Assembly: GCF_032452875.1 (NCBI RefSeq)
Contig: NC_083881.1
Span: 63,805,689-63,869,688 of the forward strand
Direction: 5' to 3'
DNA length: 64,000 bases
From: Bos javanicus
Taxonomy: Eukaryota; Chordata; Mammalia; Artiodactyla; Bovidae
Shown here: piece by piece, positions 22,400 to 33,600 of the stretch
Position numbering within the stretch: position 1 is the stretch's first letter
How the letters are laid out: the number at the start of each line of letters is the position of its first letter
Made by a program: the position numbers and the translations under genes
Notes under the pieces: generated by a model
Told to the model about the DNA's origin: nothing
Database searches by the model: none
Seen by the model: only the letters and a program-made list of their open reading frames with translations

Positions 22400-22830
22400 G
22401 CGTCTATCTTGAATTCCGTTCCTGGCCCCGCGGAGCACCTGAAGCCCCGCCTGGGGCGCAGACTGGCTGTGGGGCGTGGACGGTGGCCTCACTTCGCCTC
22501 CTTCCGTTCCGGGGACCCGAGTGGTCCAGTCGGAGCGGGGCGGGGACCAGGAGGCGGGCCGCACCTGAGGACACCCGAGGCGAGCGGACCGCGGGACCCG
22601 CCGCTGCACCCACCGCCGCGGGACTCAGAGCCGAGGACCGCGCCGCCGCCGCAGCCGCGGGCCGGGTTCCCAGCGCCGCCCCGGGCCGCCGCCAGAGCCA
22701 GGAAGATGCATTTCTGCATCCCGGTGTCCCAGCAGCGGCCCGACGCGCTGGGGGGCCGCTACGTAGTGCGTCAGGGGGCTCGGGGTGAGACTGGGCAGGG
22801 ACAAGGCGGGGGTTCACCTCACTCGGCTGA
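22400..22830 (+). promoter_or_regulatory. SNX31: CpG-island promoter of SNX31
   Basis: CG dinucleotides are frequent here and scarce in the surrounding kilobases. GC-box-like motifs are visible: 'gcggggcggggac' at 22535-22547 and 'aggcggg' at 22552-22558. No TATA box is apparent at a suitable distance, so dispersed initiation is likely (inference from CpG promoters in general). The region runs through coding exon 1 and the tiny intron 1. The transcription start cannot be placed from sequence alone. Confidence 0.75.
22706..22765 (+). CDS. SNX31: SNX31 coding exon 1
   Basis: Encodes residues 1-20, starting MHFCIPVSQQ and ending GGRYV. The start at 22706 was chosen because it gives the family N-terminus. 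The base at -3 is A, as favoured for initiation. The codon two before it is AGG; my recollection is that the human protein starts with an extra Met-Lys, so that upstream Met is not available here. The frame stays open upstream for about 115 codons, back to an ATG at 22361, but that part looks like GC-rich leader. The donor is GTA|gtgcgt, phase 0. Confidence 0.9.
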
Positions 22831-22857
22831 TTCGAACTCTGATGTCTCTGTTTGCAG
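22766..22857 (+). other. SNX31: SNX31 intron 1 (92 nt)
   Basis: Very short intron between exons 1 and 2, inside the CpG-dense region. Donor gtgcgt, acceptor 'tctctgtttgcag', and a branch-like 'ggctgattc' about 30 nt before the acceptor. Reading straight through it would insert a foreign segment not expected in the PX domain, so splicing is the better model. Confidence 0.85.
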
Positions 22858-22932
22858 CTGTATTCCGTGTACCTGGACGGGTTTCTGTTCTGCAAGGTGC
22901 GTTACAGCCAGCTGCATCGTTGGAACGAACAG
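22858..22932 (+). CDS. SNX31: SNX31 coding exon 2
   Basis: Encodes residues 21-45, from LYSVYLDG to HRWNEQ, forming PX strands beta-1 to beta-3. It contains R35-Y36-S37, the position that in PX domains contacts the 3-phosphate of the phosphoinositide. Acceptor ttgcag|CTG, donor CAG|gtgaga, phase 0 on both sides. Confidence 0.95.
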
Positions 22933-23315
22933 GTGAGAGGACCCAGGCGGGTCCCAGCCCACCCACCCGACTCCAGTGTGGCCCGTGGGCTCTGGGTGCT
23001 TGACCCTGACAAGACACTGCACTTCCTGAGGGCTTTGGGCTCCTAATCCGAGTCGTGGTAACTGGTTAATCGTGAATTGCTTGGCATATAGCTCAATGAA
23101 TACATGTTACCTGGTCTAATCACCTAGGGCTGTGAGGTGAGGTGGGGTGCCATAGGTAATTAATTATCCAACCCACCCCAGCCCGGTGACCCCCACCAGC
23201 CCAACCTGGGCTCCATTTCAATCCCAGTTGTTTTCCCAAGACAATGTCCTTGTGCAAAATGAGCAAACCAAGTCTAGATCAAGGTGTAGTCTCCAGTCTC
23301 TGGTATGTGAGTATT

Positions 23316-23530
23316 GGGCTTCCCTGGTGGCTCAGATGGCAAAGAATCTGCCTGTGATGCAGGAGACCCAGGTTCAATCCCTGGGTTGAGAACATCCCAT
23401 GGAGAAGGGAATGGCAACCCATACCAGTATTCTTGCCTGGAGATTTCCATGGACAGAGGAGCCTAGCGGGCTACAATCTATGGGGTTGCAAAGAGTTGGA
23501 CACAACTGAGTGACTAACACTTTCTTTCTC
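23316..23530 (+). mobile_element. Bov-tA SINE, full length
   Basis: Sense copy with intact head 'gggcttccctggtggctcag' and tail 'ctaacactttctttctc'. It lies about 380 bp after exon 2. Confidence 0.9.
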
Positions 23531-25029
23531 CTAGAGTTTAATTTTCCCCCCTTTGAAAAGGTGTGTCTCTATTTTTGTTTTCAAAGGAAGGTATTCATAG
23601 GCTTCAAATATGGGCAGACTGGAAAGCCAGGAAACAGAGGAATTATTAAATTAGAAGGCCATTTTCCACTCTAGTTTCTCACTCTGGTGTCCTGATGACA
23701 CTTTCTTCCAGCATGCAGATTGATTTATTAACCAGGTCTAATGGGTTTTGTTTTCCTAACAAGGAAGTGTTGCAAATCATCAAAGTGGGTTAGAGGAGTA
23801 CATGGAAGTTTGGAAATGAACTTCACCTTTCCCCCACCTTCATGCAGTTTTTGTTGGTTTTTTTAAGATTTTGTATCCAATTATAAAGAACACATACCTA
23901 AAGTTAGAAAGAAAAAAGGAAAAAGAAAAAAGCTTGCCTCGGCAATAGATATTAACATTTTGGGGAGAGTCCTTTCAGATAATCTCTGGTTTCTAGTGAG
24001 TAAATAGATCATATTTCTTTAAGACCGTTTTCTGTTGATGGACAGCTCAGTTCCATTATTACACTATTATAAAATCTTCACTGAAGTGAGCCTTCTCCCT
24101 CATACATTCCAGTGTGTTGGAAAAGTCCATTTTCAAGGTATGACTAAGTTTCTCTGGATTCAGGGAAAACAGGTGTAATGTGGTTGTGACTTTTTGTGGT
24201 CATTTTTGAATTGCTAGCACTTAACACAGTGTCTGTGACCCAGTAGGTCCTCAGGAATGACTGTCAGGGGCTGAATAAAAAGGGCATGGATTCAGACTTT
24301 TGAAGGATGACAAGCTACTTGTGACTGAAACCTGCCTGGGGAGTTGAGAGGACTACAGATGGGGAACTCAAAGGAAGAGACAGTATGGTTGGTTTAGGCA
24401 GTTGTAGGATGAACATGAGGATGAACTCCCACCCTCATCTGCCTCCCTGCATGTGAGGTCATGATGGGGAGGTGGCCATCACAGGTAAAAAGCAGGAGTC
24501 GGCAGAGAGGAGAAGGGAGAGATGGACTGACCACTTCCTGGCTGGACACCTCACCTCTTCTCTGACCTTCCATTTTTTCCTCAGAAATGATCAGGTAGGT
24601 GGTTGTGGGTGTCAACTTCACAAGGCTCTTGTGAAGCTTCGAATCCAGGTGTTCAGAGAACCTGACGCGTAGTTTATGTGCTCGGTAAATATTTGCTGAC
24701 GCAGAGGCTTGTCAAGCCCTCCTTAACCGACTCAGAAAAATGCTTGTTTTCAGAAAAATTCAGACTTATCAAATCCTAGCAGGCCCTGAAGCAGAAACAT
24801 AAAGCCAGTTCTTCTGATCTCCACAAAGATCTGCCTTTTGTAGAGTATACAATGGATACTGATGAATATTTTGTACTTGTTTTTCAAAATTCTAAAGTGA
24901 GGATTTCTTTAGCCATTTTCCAACCATCTTACATGTATCATTGTTTCCCTTTTCTGTAGGAACAGTTCCTTTTAAATAAACTACTTAGATCTTAGGAGGT
25001 GGCTATTGGTATTATTAATTTAGAACAAT

Positions 25030-25240
25030 AACTAACAGTTACTCTGTGCTAAGGTTGGTGCCAAGAGCTTTATATGTAATATTGTGTTTAATTTTTATAA
25101 CAGTCTTATGAGCTAGGATTATAATTAGCCCCATTTAACAGATGAGAAAACTGAGGTACACCTTGCCCAGGGTCATACCACTCCAAGTGTTGGAGCCTAG
25201 ATTTGATCTTTGGAACCTGCTCTAACCATTTTGTGGTTCA
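25030..25240 (+). mobile_element. MIR SINE, well preserved
   Basis: Almost the whole MIR core and 3' half: 'gccccatttaacagatgag', 'aaaactgaggtacacc', 'ttgcccagggtcatacc', 'gagcctagatttgatc'. Confidence 0.8.
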
Positions 25241-25379
25241 TTATCAAAGTTGGCAAAACATCAGAAAAACAGACTATCAGAAAAACAACTGCATCCTAAG
25301 CTAACATTTTTTTTTTACTTTATTTAAGCATAGTATAATAAAATTCCCCAATTGTATGTGTCTAGTGTGATGAACTATC

Positions 25380-25655
25380 AGATCAGATCAGTCGTTCAGT
25401 CATGTCTGACTCTTTGCGACCCCATGAATCACAGCACGCCAGGCCTCCCTGTCCATCACCATCTCCTGGAGTTCACTCAGACTCACGTCCATCGAGTTAG
25501 TGATGCCATCCAGCCATCTCATCCTCTGTCGTCTCCTTCTCCTCCTTCCCCCAATCCCTCCCAGCATCAGAGTCTTTTCCAATGAGTCAACTCTTTGCAT
25601 GAGGTGGCCAAAATACTGGAGCTTCAGCTTCAGCATCATTCCTTCCAAATATATT
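25380..25655 (-). mobile_element. BovB 3' end, 5'-truncated (275 bp)
   Basis: Antisense, starting 'gatcagatcagtcgttcag' and stopping at 'cattccttccaaatat'. The minus-strand frame (25400-25648) reads the last part of ORF2, including 'DGITNSMDVSLSELQ'. It shares its start with the copy at 16566 and is probably of the same subfamily. Confidence 0.88.
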
Positions 25656-25969
25656 TAATCTACTGCCACCATAATCAAGACAGAGAACAATTCCCACACT
25701 CATAATGTTTCCTTGTCCCCTTTGCTCTTGATCCCTTCCCTCTACCTCAAGTCCCAGACAACAAGATCTGCTTTCTGTCCTTAGAGTTCCTGGCATAAGA
25801 TTTTATTCCACCTGCCCAAGAAGCCCCTATAAGGTTGGCATTGCAATCATTATCATTACTCCCATTTTATAGATGAAAAGTCCAAGTAAGTTTGCTAGAT
25901 TTAGCAAATAAAAATATAGGATCCTCAGTTAAATGTGAATTTCAGATAAATAACAAATACTTGTCTAGT

Positions 25970-26448
25970 ATTAGTTCCGTCGCTCAGTCATGTTCGACTC
26001 TTTGCAACCCCATGAACCGAAGCATGCCAGGCCTCCCATCACCAGCTCCCGGAGTCAACCCAAACCCTTGTCCATCGAGTCGGTGATGCCATCCAACTAT
26101 CTCATCCTCTGTCGTCCCCTTCTCCTCCTGCCCTCAATCTTTCCCAGCATCAGGGTCTTTTCCAATGAGTCAGTTCCTCACATCAGGTGGCCAAAGTATT
26201 GGAGTTTCAGCTTCAGCATCAGTCCTTCCAATGAACACCCAGGACTGATCTCCTTTAGATCAGTTGGATCTAAAGGATCTGGTTGGATCTCCTTGCAGTC
26301 CAAGGAACTCTCAAGAGTCTTCTCCAACACCACAGTTCAAAAGCATCAATTCTTTGGCGCTCAGCTTTCTTTATGGTTCAACTCTCACATCCATACATGA
26401 CCACTGGAAAAACCATAGCCTCGACTAGACAGACATTTGTTGGCAAAG
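25970..26448 (-). mobile_element. BovB 3' end, 5'-truncated (480 bp)
   Basis: Antisense, from 'ttagttccgtcgctcagtc' to 'gacatttgttggcaaagta'. There is an internal small duplication around 26255-26290 ('agttggatct' and 'ggttggatct'). It contains the BovB 3' terminus, so it is a separate insertion from the one 315 bp to its left. Confidence 0.87.
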
Positions 26449-26929
26449 TACTAGAATATTTCCTGCAATATTTGAGATACTCTTAACTGGGCATCCTCTA
26501 TTTTATCTGGCAACCCTAAGTCAGAGACCAAAAGGTTGGCTGACTTCCCCCAGCCTCTTCTCAGCAGTTTTTATTCTTCCTACTCCATGGAAGATGTGAA
26601 ATGGCTAAGAATTCTTAATCTGATTTAATATTAATACTGAGCACAATAAAAAATGAGACAATATAAAGTAAGTCCCCATCTGTGTTTATGAATGTGTGTG
26701 TCCTGTGTCTGTTTGGTGAGTAGAAGTTTATTTCCAATTGATTTGGAAGTTCTGCATCACAATAGAACAGAAATTTCATCTTAATAGGCTTAACTGATTA
26801 CTCATTTACTTAAGAATATTTACTAAGTACCTATTAAATGGCAAGCACTATGTTAAATTAAGTGAAGACTCTGACTTTTAGCACATGTGTTTTTTGGATT
26901 TACGAATTTGATTTCTATTTTGTATATTG

Positions 26930-27138
26930 ATGGAGTGGAAGTCTCTCAGTTATGTCAGACTCTTTGTGACACCGTGGATGGTAGCCCTCCAAGCTCCTCT
27001 ATCTGTGGAATTCTCCAGCAAGAATACCGGAGTGGGTAACCATTCCCTTCTCCAGGGGATCTTCCCAACCCAGGGATCAAACCCAGGTCTCCTGCATTGC
27101 AGGCAGATTCCTTATCATCTGAGCCACCAGGGAAGCCC
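26930..27138 (-). mobile_element. Bov-tA SINE, full length
   Basis: Antisense, from 'gatggagtggaagtctctc' to the head complement 'gagccaccagggaagccc'. Confidence 0.87.
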
Positions 27139-28180
27139 TCTGCAATTGAGAAGGAGAACCTGACTGAGGTGATGTGGCCCCTGCCCCTTCTATGGGAGGC
27201 TAATGTGTATACGACTGACCTGAGGAATGATGGTTGTGTTTCCCAGAGGTCAACTGTGACCCGTGATCTCTGAAGTCATGGCCGGCAGCCCAGTTCCCAC
27301 GGAGGCTCTCAAGTTCTGGCAGCTTCCCTTCCACTGCTGAGTGTTATCCGTCTCTCTGCCACGGGAACTCCCTGACCTGACTGCTTTCTGTGCCTCTAAA
27401 TGAATAAAATCGGTTTGATCTACGCCCTTGCCTGTACCACCTCCCTCAAGGGGAGTTAAATCTGTGAAAGAAACCTTTAACTGGCTCATTTTGGCCATCC
27501 TGTGTAAATGAGGCTGGACTCTGTGGCAAGGATGCTTGCCTCTTTGGAAATGCCCTGCTGGCATCAGTCATAGCAATGCTGACGAGCCTTGCAAAGGATC
27601 CTCCGTGCGAGAGGAGGGTTCCGCACTGGTTCAGTCTTCTTCCCTGCCAGGTGCTGACTCAGTCTGGCTCCTACCTGCTATTTCTTCTCCCTGACTTAGA
27701 CCGTCTGTTCTCATGAGCTGGCCGGTTGCCACTCCCTGGCTCACTTCCCCCTCCTGAGAAGGCCTCTGCCTGCTGGGCCATGGGTTAGAGACCAGCCTTT
27801 CTCAAGGGTCACCTCGAGCTCCACCTCCTCTGGAAGTCCCCCTTAATTGCACAAGACGCCTTTCTCTGATTCCTCTGCCACTCTGTGTTTAGACCTTGTT
27901 GCTTTCCCCTTCTTTGTGTGAAGATTTTGTTTCCCTCTTTATTTAGTTGAGAAGCCCACATGCTTAAATGAAGGAATGAATGAAGGCTGTAGGCATAGCG
28001 TATCCAGCACAGAATCCTGTTTTAGGAGAGGCCCAATAGAGATTTGATGGAGGAGGAGGATGGGAGGGAAAGAGGGCAAGGAGAAAGAAAAAGTGGTGAA
28101 AAGACTGTGTCCAAGTTCTGCTGCTCATTGATCTTGGTTTAAGTCACTTCAGCTGCCTGAGTTACTCATTGTCAACTAAC

Positions 28181-28733
28181 CTTGTTGTCCAGGTGGGAGG
28201 ATGTGGTCAGATTGCCCTCATTATCAAGGTGGGAGGGTGACAGGGTTCATGGCCATGATGATTGCCTACTTCACAGGACTGTACTGAGGAAGAAATGGGA
28301 AAACACACAAGACTGATGTTCTTTGGTACAAAATCCCACAGTCCAGGTTGATTTGAGCTTGTGACCCATTATCTGGACAATCTGAGATTTTTAATACAAG
28401 GGGCCTTGGAAGGTGGGATGACTGAGTCAACATCGGAAACAGAGGCTATCAAGAGGACAGTGTTGTGACTGTAATTCCACTCGTCCCAGGTCACCACCAA
28501 GGGATAGAAATAGGGGGATGCAAGTGCATATGGCATCTCCAGATAAAAGGTCACAGCTCAAATCAACCTGGACTGTGGGATTTTGTACCAAAGAACATCA
28601 GTCTTGTGTATTTTCCCATTTCTTCCTCAATACAGTCCTGTGAAGTAGATGATCATCATGGCCATGCACCCTGTCATCCTCCCACCTTGATAACGAAGGC
28701 AATCTGATCACATCCTCCCACCTTGACATCAAG
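28181..28733. repeat. Inverted duplication, arms about 180 bp, loop about 180 bp
   Basis: The left arm (about 28181-28376) reappears reverse-complemented as the right arm (about 28539-28733). In the best-matching core (28191-28366 against 28549-28724) I counted about ten substitutions and one indel in 176 positions, roughly 94% identity, and most of the substitutions are transitions. The arms are not any SINE or LINE I recognise. In the SNX31 pre-mRNA the pair could fold into a long stem around a loop at 28377-28538. Confidence 0.9.
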
Positions 28734-28949
28734 CTTCATTTGGCCAGTAGAGTTCTGTTCATGTTAAGACGCAGAACTGTGCAATGGAGAAATTGGAGTA
28801 GGAGACTGTGCTGGAATTTAAAAAAATAATGTTACCTGAACATGATTTTTCAAAGCAAGCAAACAAAAACACCTCTTACTGAAGGAACACAAGAGGTGCA
28901 TTTTCCTTCTGATCTCTTGAAACAGTTTTTGAATGTTGGGGCTAACTCT

Positions 28950-29075
28950 GCTGCTGCTAAGTTGCTTCAATCTGTCTGACTCTTAGCGACCCCATGGACT
29001 GCAGCCCACCAGGCTCCTCTGCCCATGGGATTTTCCAGGCAAGAGTACTGGAGTGGGTTGCCATTGCCGTCTCCG
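28950..29075 (-). mobile_element. Bov-A monomer, inverted
   Basis: Starts '(ctg)3 ctaagttgcttc' and ends 'ttgccattgccgtctcc'. Flanked by a 12-bp duplication with one mismatch: ggggctaactct at 28938-28949 and ggggccaactct at 29076-29087. Confidence 0.9.
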
Positions 29076-29475
29076 GGGGCCAACTCTAATAACAGATAAT
29101 TCTCAGTATGCAAGTGCTTTTAATAGGTAAACTATGTACTATTTGAGACTGTATTTTGGTAGAGTTGAAGAACTTGTGCGGTTGTGATTGACCTTTGGTG
29201 GACTTTACTGCTCAGTTTGTTGTGTTTATCTTCCCCCTTAGACCAGTGCTTGAGAAAGGAGGGGAAAGATTCCTTGAGAAGTCAGCTCTGGTTGTAAAAC
29301 CTGCTGGGAGAGCTTTGGCTCTGGGGTGGGTATTAGGACCTTAATCCTTGTTGACTTTTCGTCCAGCTCTTGGCTGTAGGGCTCCTCCCAAATCTCCCCT
29401 GGATAACCCAGATAGCCCTGCTGGTTCAAGGATACTGCGATTCCCACCCATTTGGGAGCATCTGTGATGTTTATG

Positions 29476-29601
29476 TGGAGAAGGCAGTGGCAACCCACTC
29501 CAGTCATCTTGCCTGGAAAATCCCATGGACCGAGAAGCCTGGGTGGGCTACAGTCCATGGGGTCCCACAGAGTTGGAGACGACTAAAAGTGACCTAACAC
29601 A
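29476..29601 (+). mobile_element. Bov-A-type SINE fragment
   Basis: Sense, from 'tggagaaggcagtggcaac' to 'ctaaaagtgacctaacac'. The tRNA-like head is absent. Confidence 0.8.
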
Positions 29602-29639
29602 ATGAACCTGTATTGATGCAGAATTACAAACTATAGTCT

Positions 29640-31800
29640 ATCATTTATTCTAACTTTGGTCTTTACTGAATGTCCTTCTGTTCCAAGGCCACATCCAGGC
29701 CCCACATTAAACTGTCATGTCACTTTAGGCTCCTCTTGACTGTGACCGCTTCTCAGGCTTTCCTCTTGTTCATGATTTTGACAGTTTTGAGGAGTATCCG
29801 GCAGGTAGTTTGTGGAATGTCCCTCTGTTGGACTTGGTCTGATGTTTTTCAGATGAGCAGACTGGGTTTATGGTTTTGAGAGAAAGACCCTGGGGGACAA
29901 GTGCTTCTAATCACATCTTGTCTGGGGCAGTTGCTATCGATCTAACATTTTTGATATTGCCCTTGGTCACCTGGCTGAGGGAGTGCTGGTCAGGTTTCTC
30001 CACATAAGGTTACTTCTTTCCCTGCCTTTCCACACTGTGCTCCTAGGAGGGAGGTCACCATGCACAGACCACACTTAAAGACTGAGGATTTATGTTCCAT
30101 CTCCTTGTGGCATGAAGTATCTACATACATTATTTGGGATTCTTCTGCACCAGGATTTGTCTATTCTCTCTGATTTATTTATTTAGTCAATAATTTATAG
30201 CTGGGCTAAAAATTATTATAGACTCCTGGATATAATACTCCTGGAGTGGACTCCTAGATATTTACTTTATACTTCAGGCTGTACTTCAATTAGACTTTAT
30301 TTTATTGTTCAAATTGTTCCAGCTTGGCCTGTGGGAGCTCTTTCTGTTTGTTCCTGTTTCTTTGACATACCCTTATTTGACTTTTGTTTGCTTTACACAC
30401 TTTCTTATTTTCTGGCACTATAAGATTCCCCAGACTCATCTTTTCTTTTTTTTTTTGGCCCCACTGTGTAGCTGGTGGGATTTTTGTTCCCCGACCAGGG
30501 ATCAAACCCACACCGTCTGCATTGGAGGCATAGAGTCTTAACCACTGGACCTTAGGGAAGTCCCAGTCCCAGACTCATCTTGTGTATTTCCTGCCTCAGT
30601 CCTAGAATCAACCATTTCTTCATGGAGTCCTAGTTGCTTTTATTGGAGAATAACATTAGAAACCAATATCTGGCACTAGATGTGTTCTCCACTGCCGCAG
30701 TGTCGTTGCTTTTAGGCCCTCTCAGCTTAAAGAGCAAGAAAACATATGTGCATATGTGCATGTCTATAAATAAATACCTCTGCGTGTAGCCATCGGTGTC
30801 TAAATTAAGTTAAACGTGAGTTCATACCGATGTCTTCAACGGTAACCCATCACCACCTGGCTCACTCTAGCCTGTTCCCTTATCTGAAAACTCTCATTAC
30901 AACAGTGAGAAACCACTCACGCCACCTGCCACCTGTTGACTTGATTGTTCCATTCTGTGGGCACATATAGAGGTACCAGAATGGTTAACCTGTATCCACG
31001 TAGGAGACAATTTTATCAGCTGGAGCTCAGTGCTTCTGTACAGCTGCTCTTGCCTTTAATTTTACAGACTCATTTGCAGAGTGACTTGGGTCAGCACCTT
31101 TTCCCTCATTCCCTTCACTCCAGTTGATTCATGTATGTATAATATAGTTAAATTGTTTACTCACATTCTGCATTCCTTTCTGGGTTTCCCCCCACTTCCC
31201 AAATGATTCTTTAAAAATTTGCACACATTAAAGTTGTGTTGTAAAGTTCAGTAGGTTTGGCAAATGCCTAGTATTCTGTACCATAGTATCATACAGACCA
31301 GTTTCACCCTGAAAGGTTCCACAGGCTTCACCAGTTCAACACCGCCCTTTTCCAAGCTCCTGGTGACCATGGATGTTTTCACTCTCTCTATCATTTTGCT
31401 TTTCCCCCAAGAATATCATATCATTGAAGTCATAGAGTGTGTTTTTTCAGATTGACTTTTTATTTATCAATGTGTATCTCAGTTTCCTCCATGTCTTTTT
31501 GTGGCTTGACAACTCATTTCTTTTTATCGCTGGGGAATATTCCATGGTAGGGATAGACCAGAGTTTGTTTATCCATTCACCTATTGAAGGAGATCTCGGT
31601 TGCTTTCAGGTTTTGGTGATTATGAGTAAAGCACCTCTAAATGTTTGTATGCTGTTTTTTTGTGGCCACAGTTTTCAAATCTGTTGGGTGAATAACTAGG
31701 AGTGTAGTTGCTGAATTATGTGGTAAAACTATGTTTACCTTGTAAGAAATTGCCAAAAGTTCTTCCAAAGTGGCTGTGCCATTTTATATTCTCTCCAGAA
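29640..31800 (-). mobile_element. Old L1M-type LINE tract, interrupted by a CHR SINE
   Basis: Antisense L1 debris. Recognisable blocks are 'tttatttagtcaataattta' near 30180, 'aaattgttccagcttggcc' near 30310, 'tttctggcactataagatt' near 30408, and ORF2-like 'tttcctccatgtctttttgt' near 31483 with 'ggaatattccatggtag' near 31534. It may be more than one element end to end (a join near 31130 is likely). No open frame survives. Confidence 0.65.
30443..30567 (-). mobile_element. CHR-type SINE fragment with perfect duplication
   Basis: T-rich start, 'ccgaccagggatcaaaccc' and 'ccactggaccttagggaag'. Bracketed by the 14-bp perfect duplication cccagactcatctt at 30429-30442 and 30568-30581, inside the L1M tract. 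Confidence 0.92.
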
Positions 31801-31954
31801 TATAACTTGAATATTTTTAAATTGCAAAAATAAATGTTGGCATCAAATTTAGATTCCCTAGAAATCGAACGAACAACCTAGCAGACCAAACGAAATATAA
31901 GGGAGCTGTATCTTCCCTTCAGGTAGGCAGGTAATAACCTTTCTAAGTGTTAAA

Positions 31955-32145
31955 TCAACACTATCCAATAGAAATTTATGTGCTGGTGGAAATGCTCTGT
32001 ATCTTCTTTGTCCAGTTTGCTAGGAACTTGCCATGTTTCCAGTGGCTACTGAGTATTTGAAATGTGGTTAGTGAGATGGAGGAGTTGAATTTTAAATTTT
32101 AAGTTTAAATTTAAGTAGTCATGGGTGGCTAATGGACGTCTTAGC
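31955..32145. mobile_element. Ancient DNA-transposon-like remnant
   Basis: The pattern 'cagtggctactgagtatttg', 'aaatgtggttagtgagat' and 'gtcatgggtggctaatgg' is a familiar mammalian interspersed repeat of short MER type. I do not name the family. A second related-looking piece lies at about 32860-33010. Confidence 0.45.
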
Positions 32146-33016
32146 GGGTGGCCCAGAATTGGGATTTTGGCTCGTACTTGAGTGAGATAGGCTGCTATGA
32201 AGGATTTTGTGCAGGGCAGAGGAATGATCTGACTTACACTTTTAAGTAACTTAGATTCTGTATTAGGAATAGACGGAAGGGGAGCAAGGGCGGAGGCAGA
32301 CAGATCTGTTAGAAAGTTACTGCAATAACCTGGAGCAAGAGATGACAGGGGTGTGGACAAGAGTGATGGCAGTGGGGGAGGAAGAAGTGGCCAGATTTGG
32401 GATCTATTTTGAAGTTAGGGCTGGTGCAAGGTAAATAGCCAAACACACACTATTTTTGACAAAGGTAATGGAATTTTAGTTCGTTCTTATTTGCAGTCTC
32501 ATTTCTCTTAGATCTGCTCTCATTTTCTTTAAGCCAGTGAAATTTCCTGTTCCAGAGGTACCATGTTAAAATCTTACTGGTTTCCTTTCTTCTACTTTAA
32601 AAAGAATAATACGATGTCTTATTTTCAAGCTTTCACTGTAAATGTGAGTCTGGAATGAAGGTCATTTTTGATTACCTAATTTTAAAATTATTTTTGATGC
32701 ATCCACTATGAGCTTGCATAAAGATAGTTTCCAACCTGGTCGTGGTCTTGGGTCATATATGGGTGGGGAAGAGGGAGGGGTCTGGCAGGGTTTCTATTGG
32801 GATCATATGTCAGCCTTGCAGGACTTTTAGAAACCAACATTGTCCACTAGCAGTAGAATGTGAGCCACATATGTAACACTGCAAAATTTTGTGTTAAAAT
32901 TTTAACATGTTAAAAAAGATTTTAAAAGCAGGTGGAATTAATTTTAATGATATATTTTATTTAATCTGATACATCTAAAATATTATGATTTCAGTAGATA
33001 ATAAACATAAAAAGTT

Positions 33017-33135
33017 ATTGAGGAGGGTATGGCAACTCACACCTATATTCTTGCTTGGAGAATCTCACAGACAGGAGCCTGGCAGTCTACAGTCCAAAGA
33101 GTCAGACACGACTGAAGCTACTTAGCATACACATA
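33017..33135 (+). mobile_element. Bov-A-type SINE fragment
   Basis: Sense, from 'tattgaggagggtatggcaa' to 'gaagctacttagcatacac'. Diverged, with an internal deletion. Confidence 0.75.
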
Positions 33136-33565
33136 GGAAAATGTTTTACATTGTCTTCCCTTTGTACGAAGTCTTCCCTTAAAACTAGAGTGTATTTTAC
33201 ACTTACCTCCCATCTCAGTTTGGACTAGCTGTGTTATCAGAGGCTACCAAATTAGACTGCACAACTCTGAGCATCTGCTGTTCTGTTCAAATTGGGTGGG
33301 TGTGGGGAGGGGGAATTAAATTCCTAACTCTCATCATTGATGTCACGAATACTATTGGGGAATGAATTAAAGGAATATTGTATGATGTGACTGATGGGCA
33401 GTTGTGTAAAAACAAATGAAAGATTAAAATATACCCCAAATCTACCAAACTCAGACTGGAGTTGTCAGTCTGAGATACGTCTAACAGTGTTCTAGAAACC
33501 TATACTATAATAAAATCCTCTTTAAGAAAATCAAGGTATCACCTCTTCTTCCTTTTGACCATCAG

Positions 33566-33600
33566 TGCAGTTCAGTCACTCAGTCGTGCCCGACTCTTTG
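33566..33600 (-). mobile_element. 35-bp BovB 3' stub with target-site duplication
   Basis: Only the antisense BovB terminus is present ('tgcagttcagtcactcag' onward to 'cgactctttg'). It is flanked by tgaccatcag at 33556-33565 and tgacgatcag at 33601-33610, which differ at one of ten positions. An insertion truncated almost immediately after priming, about 130 bp before exon 3. Confidence 0.75.

Noticed and set aside
22186..22895. Overlapping long open frames on both strands in the GC-rich region (200 aa on +, 163 aa on -)
   Set aside because: GC-rich DNA has few stop codons. The frames have biased Pro/Ala/Arg/Gly content and no domain. Only the frame holding MHFCIPVSQQ is supported.
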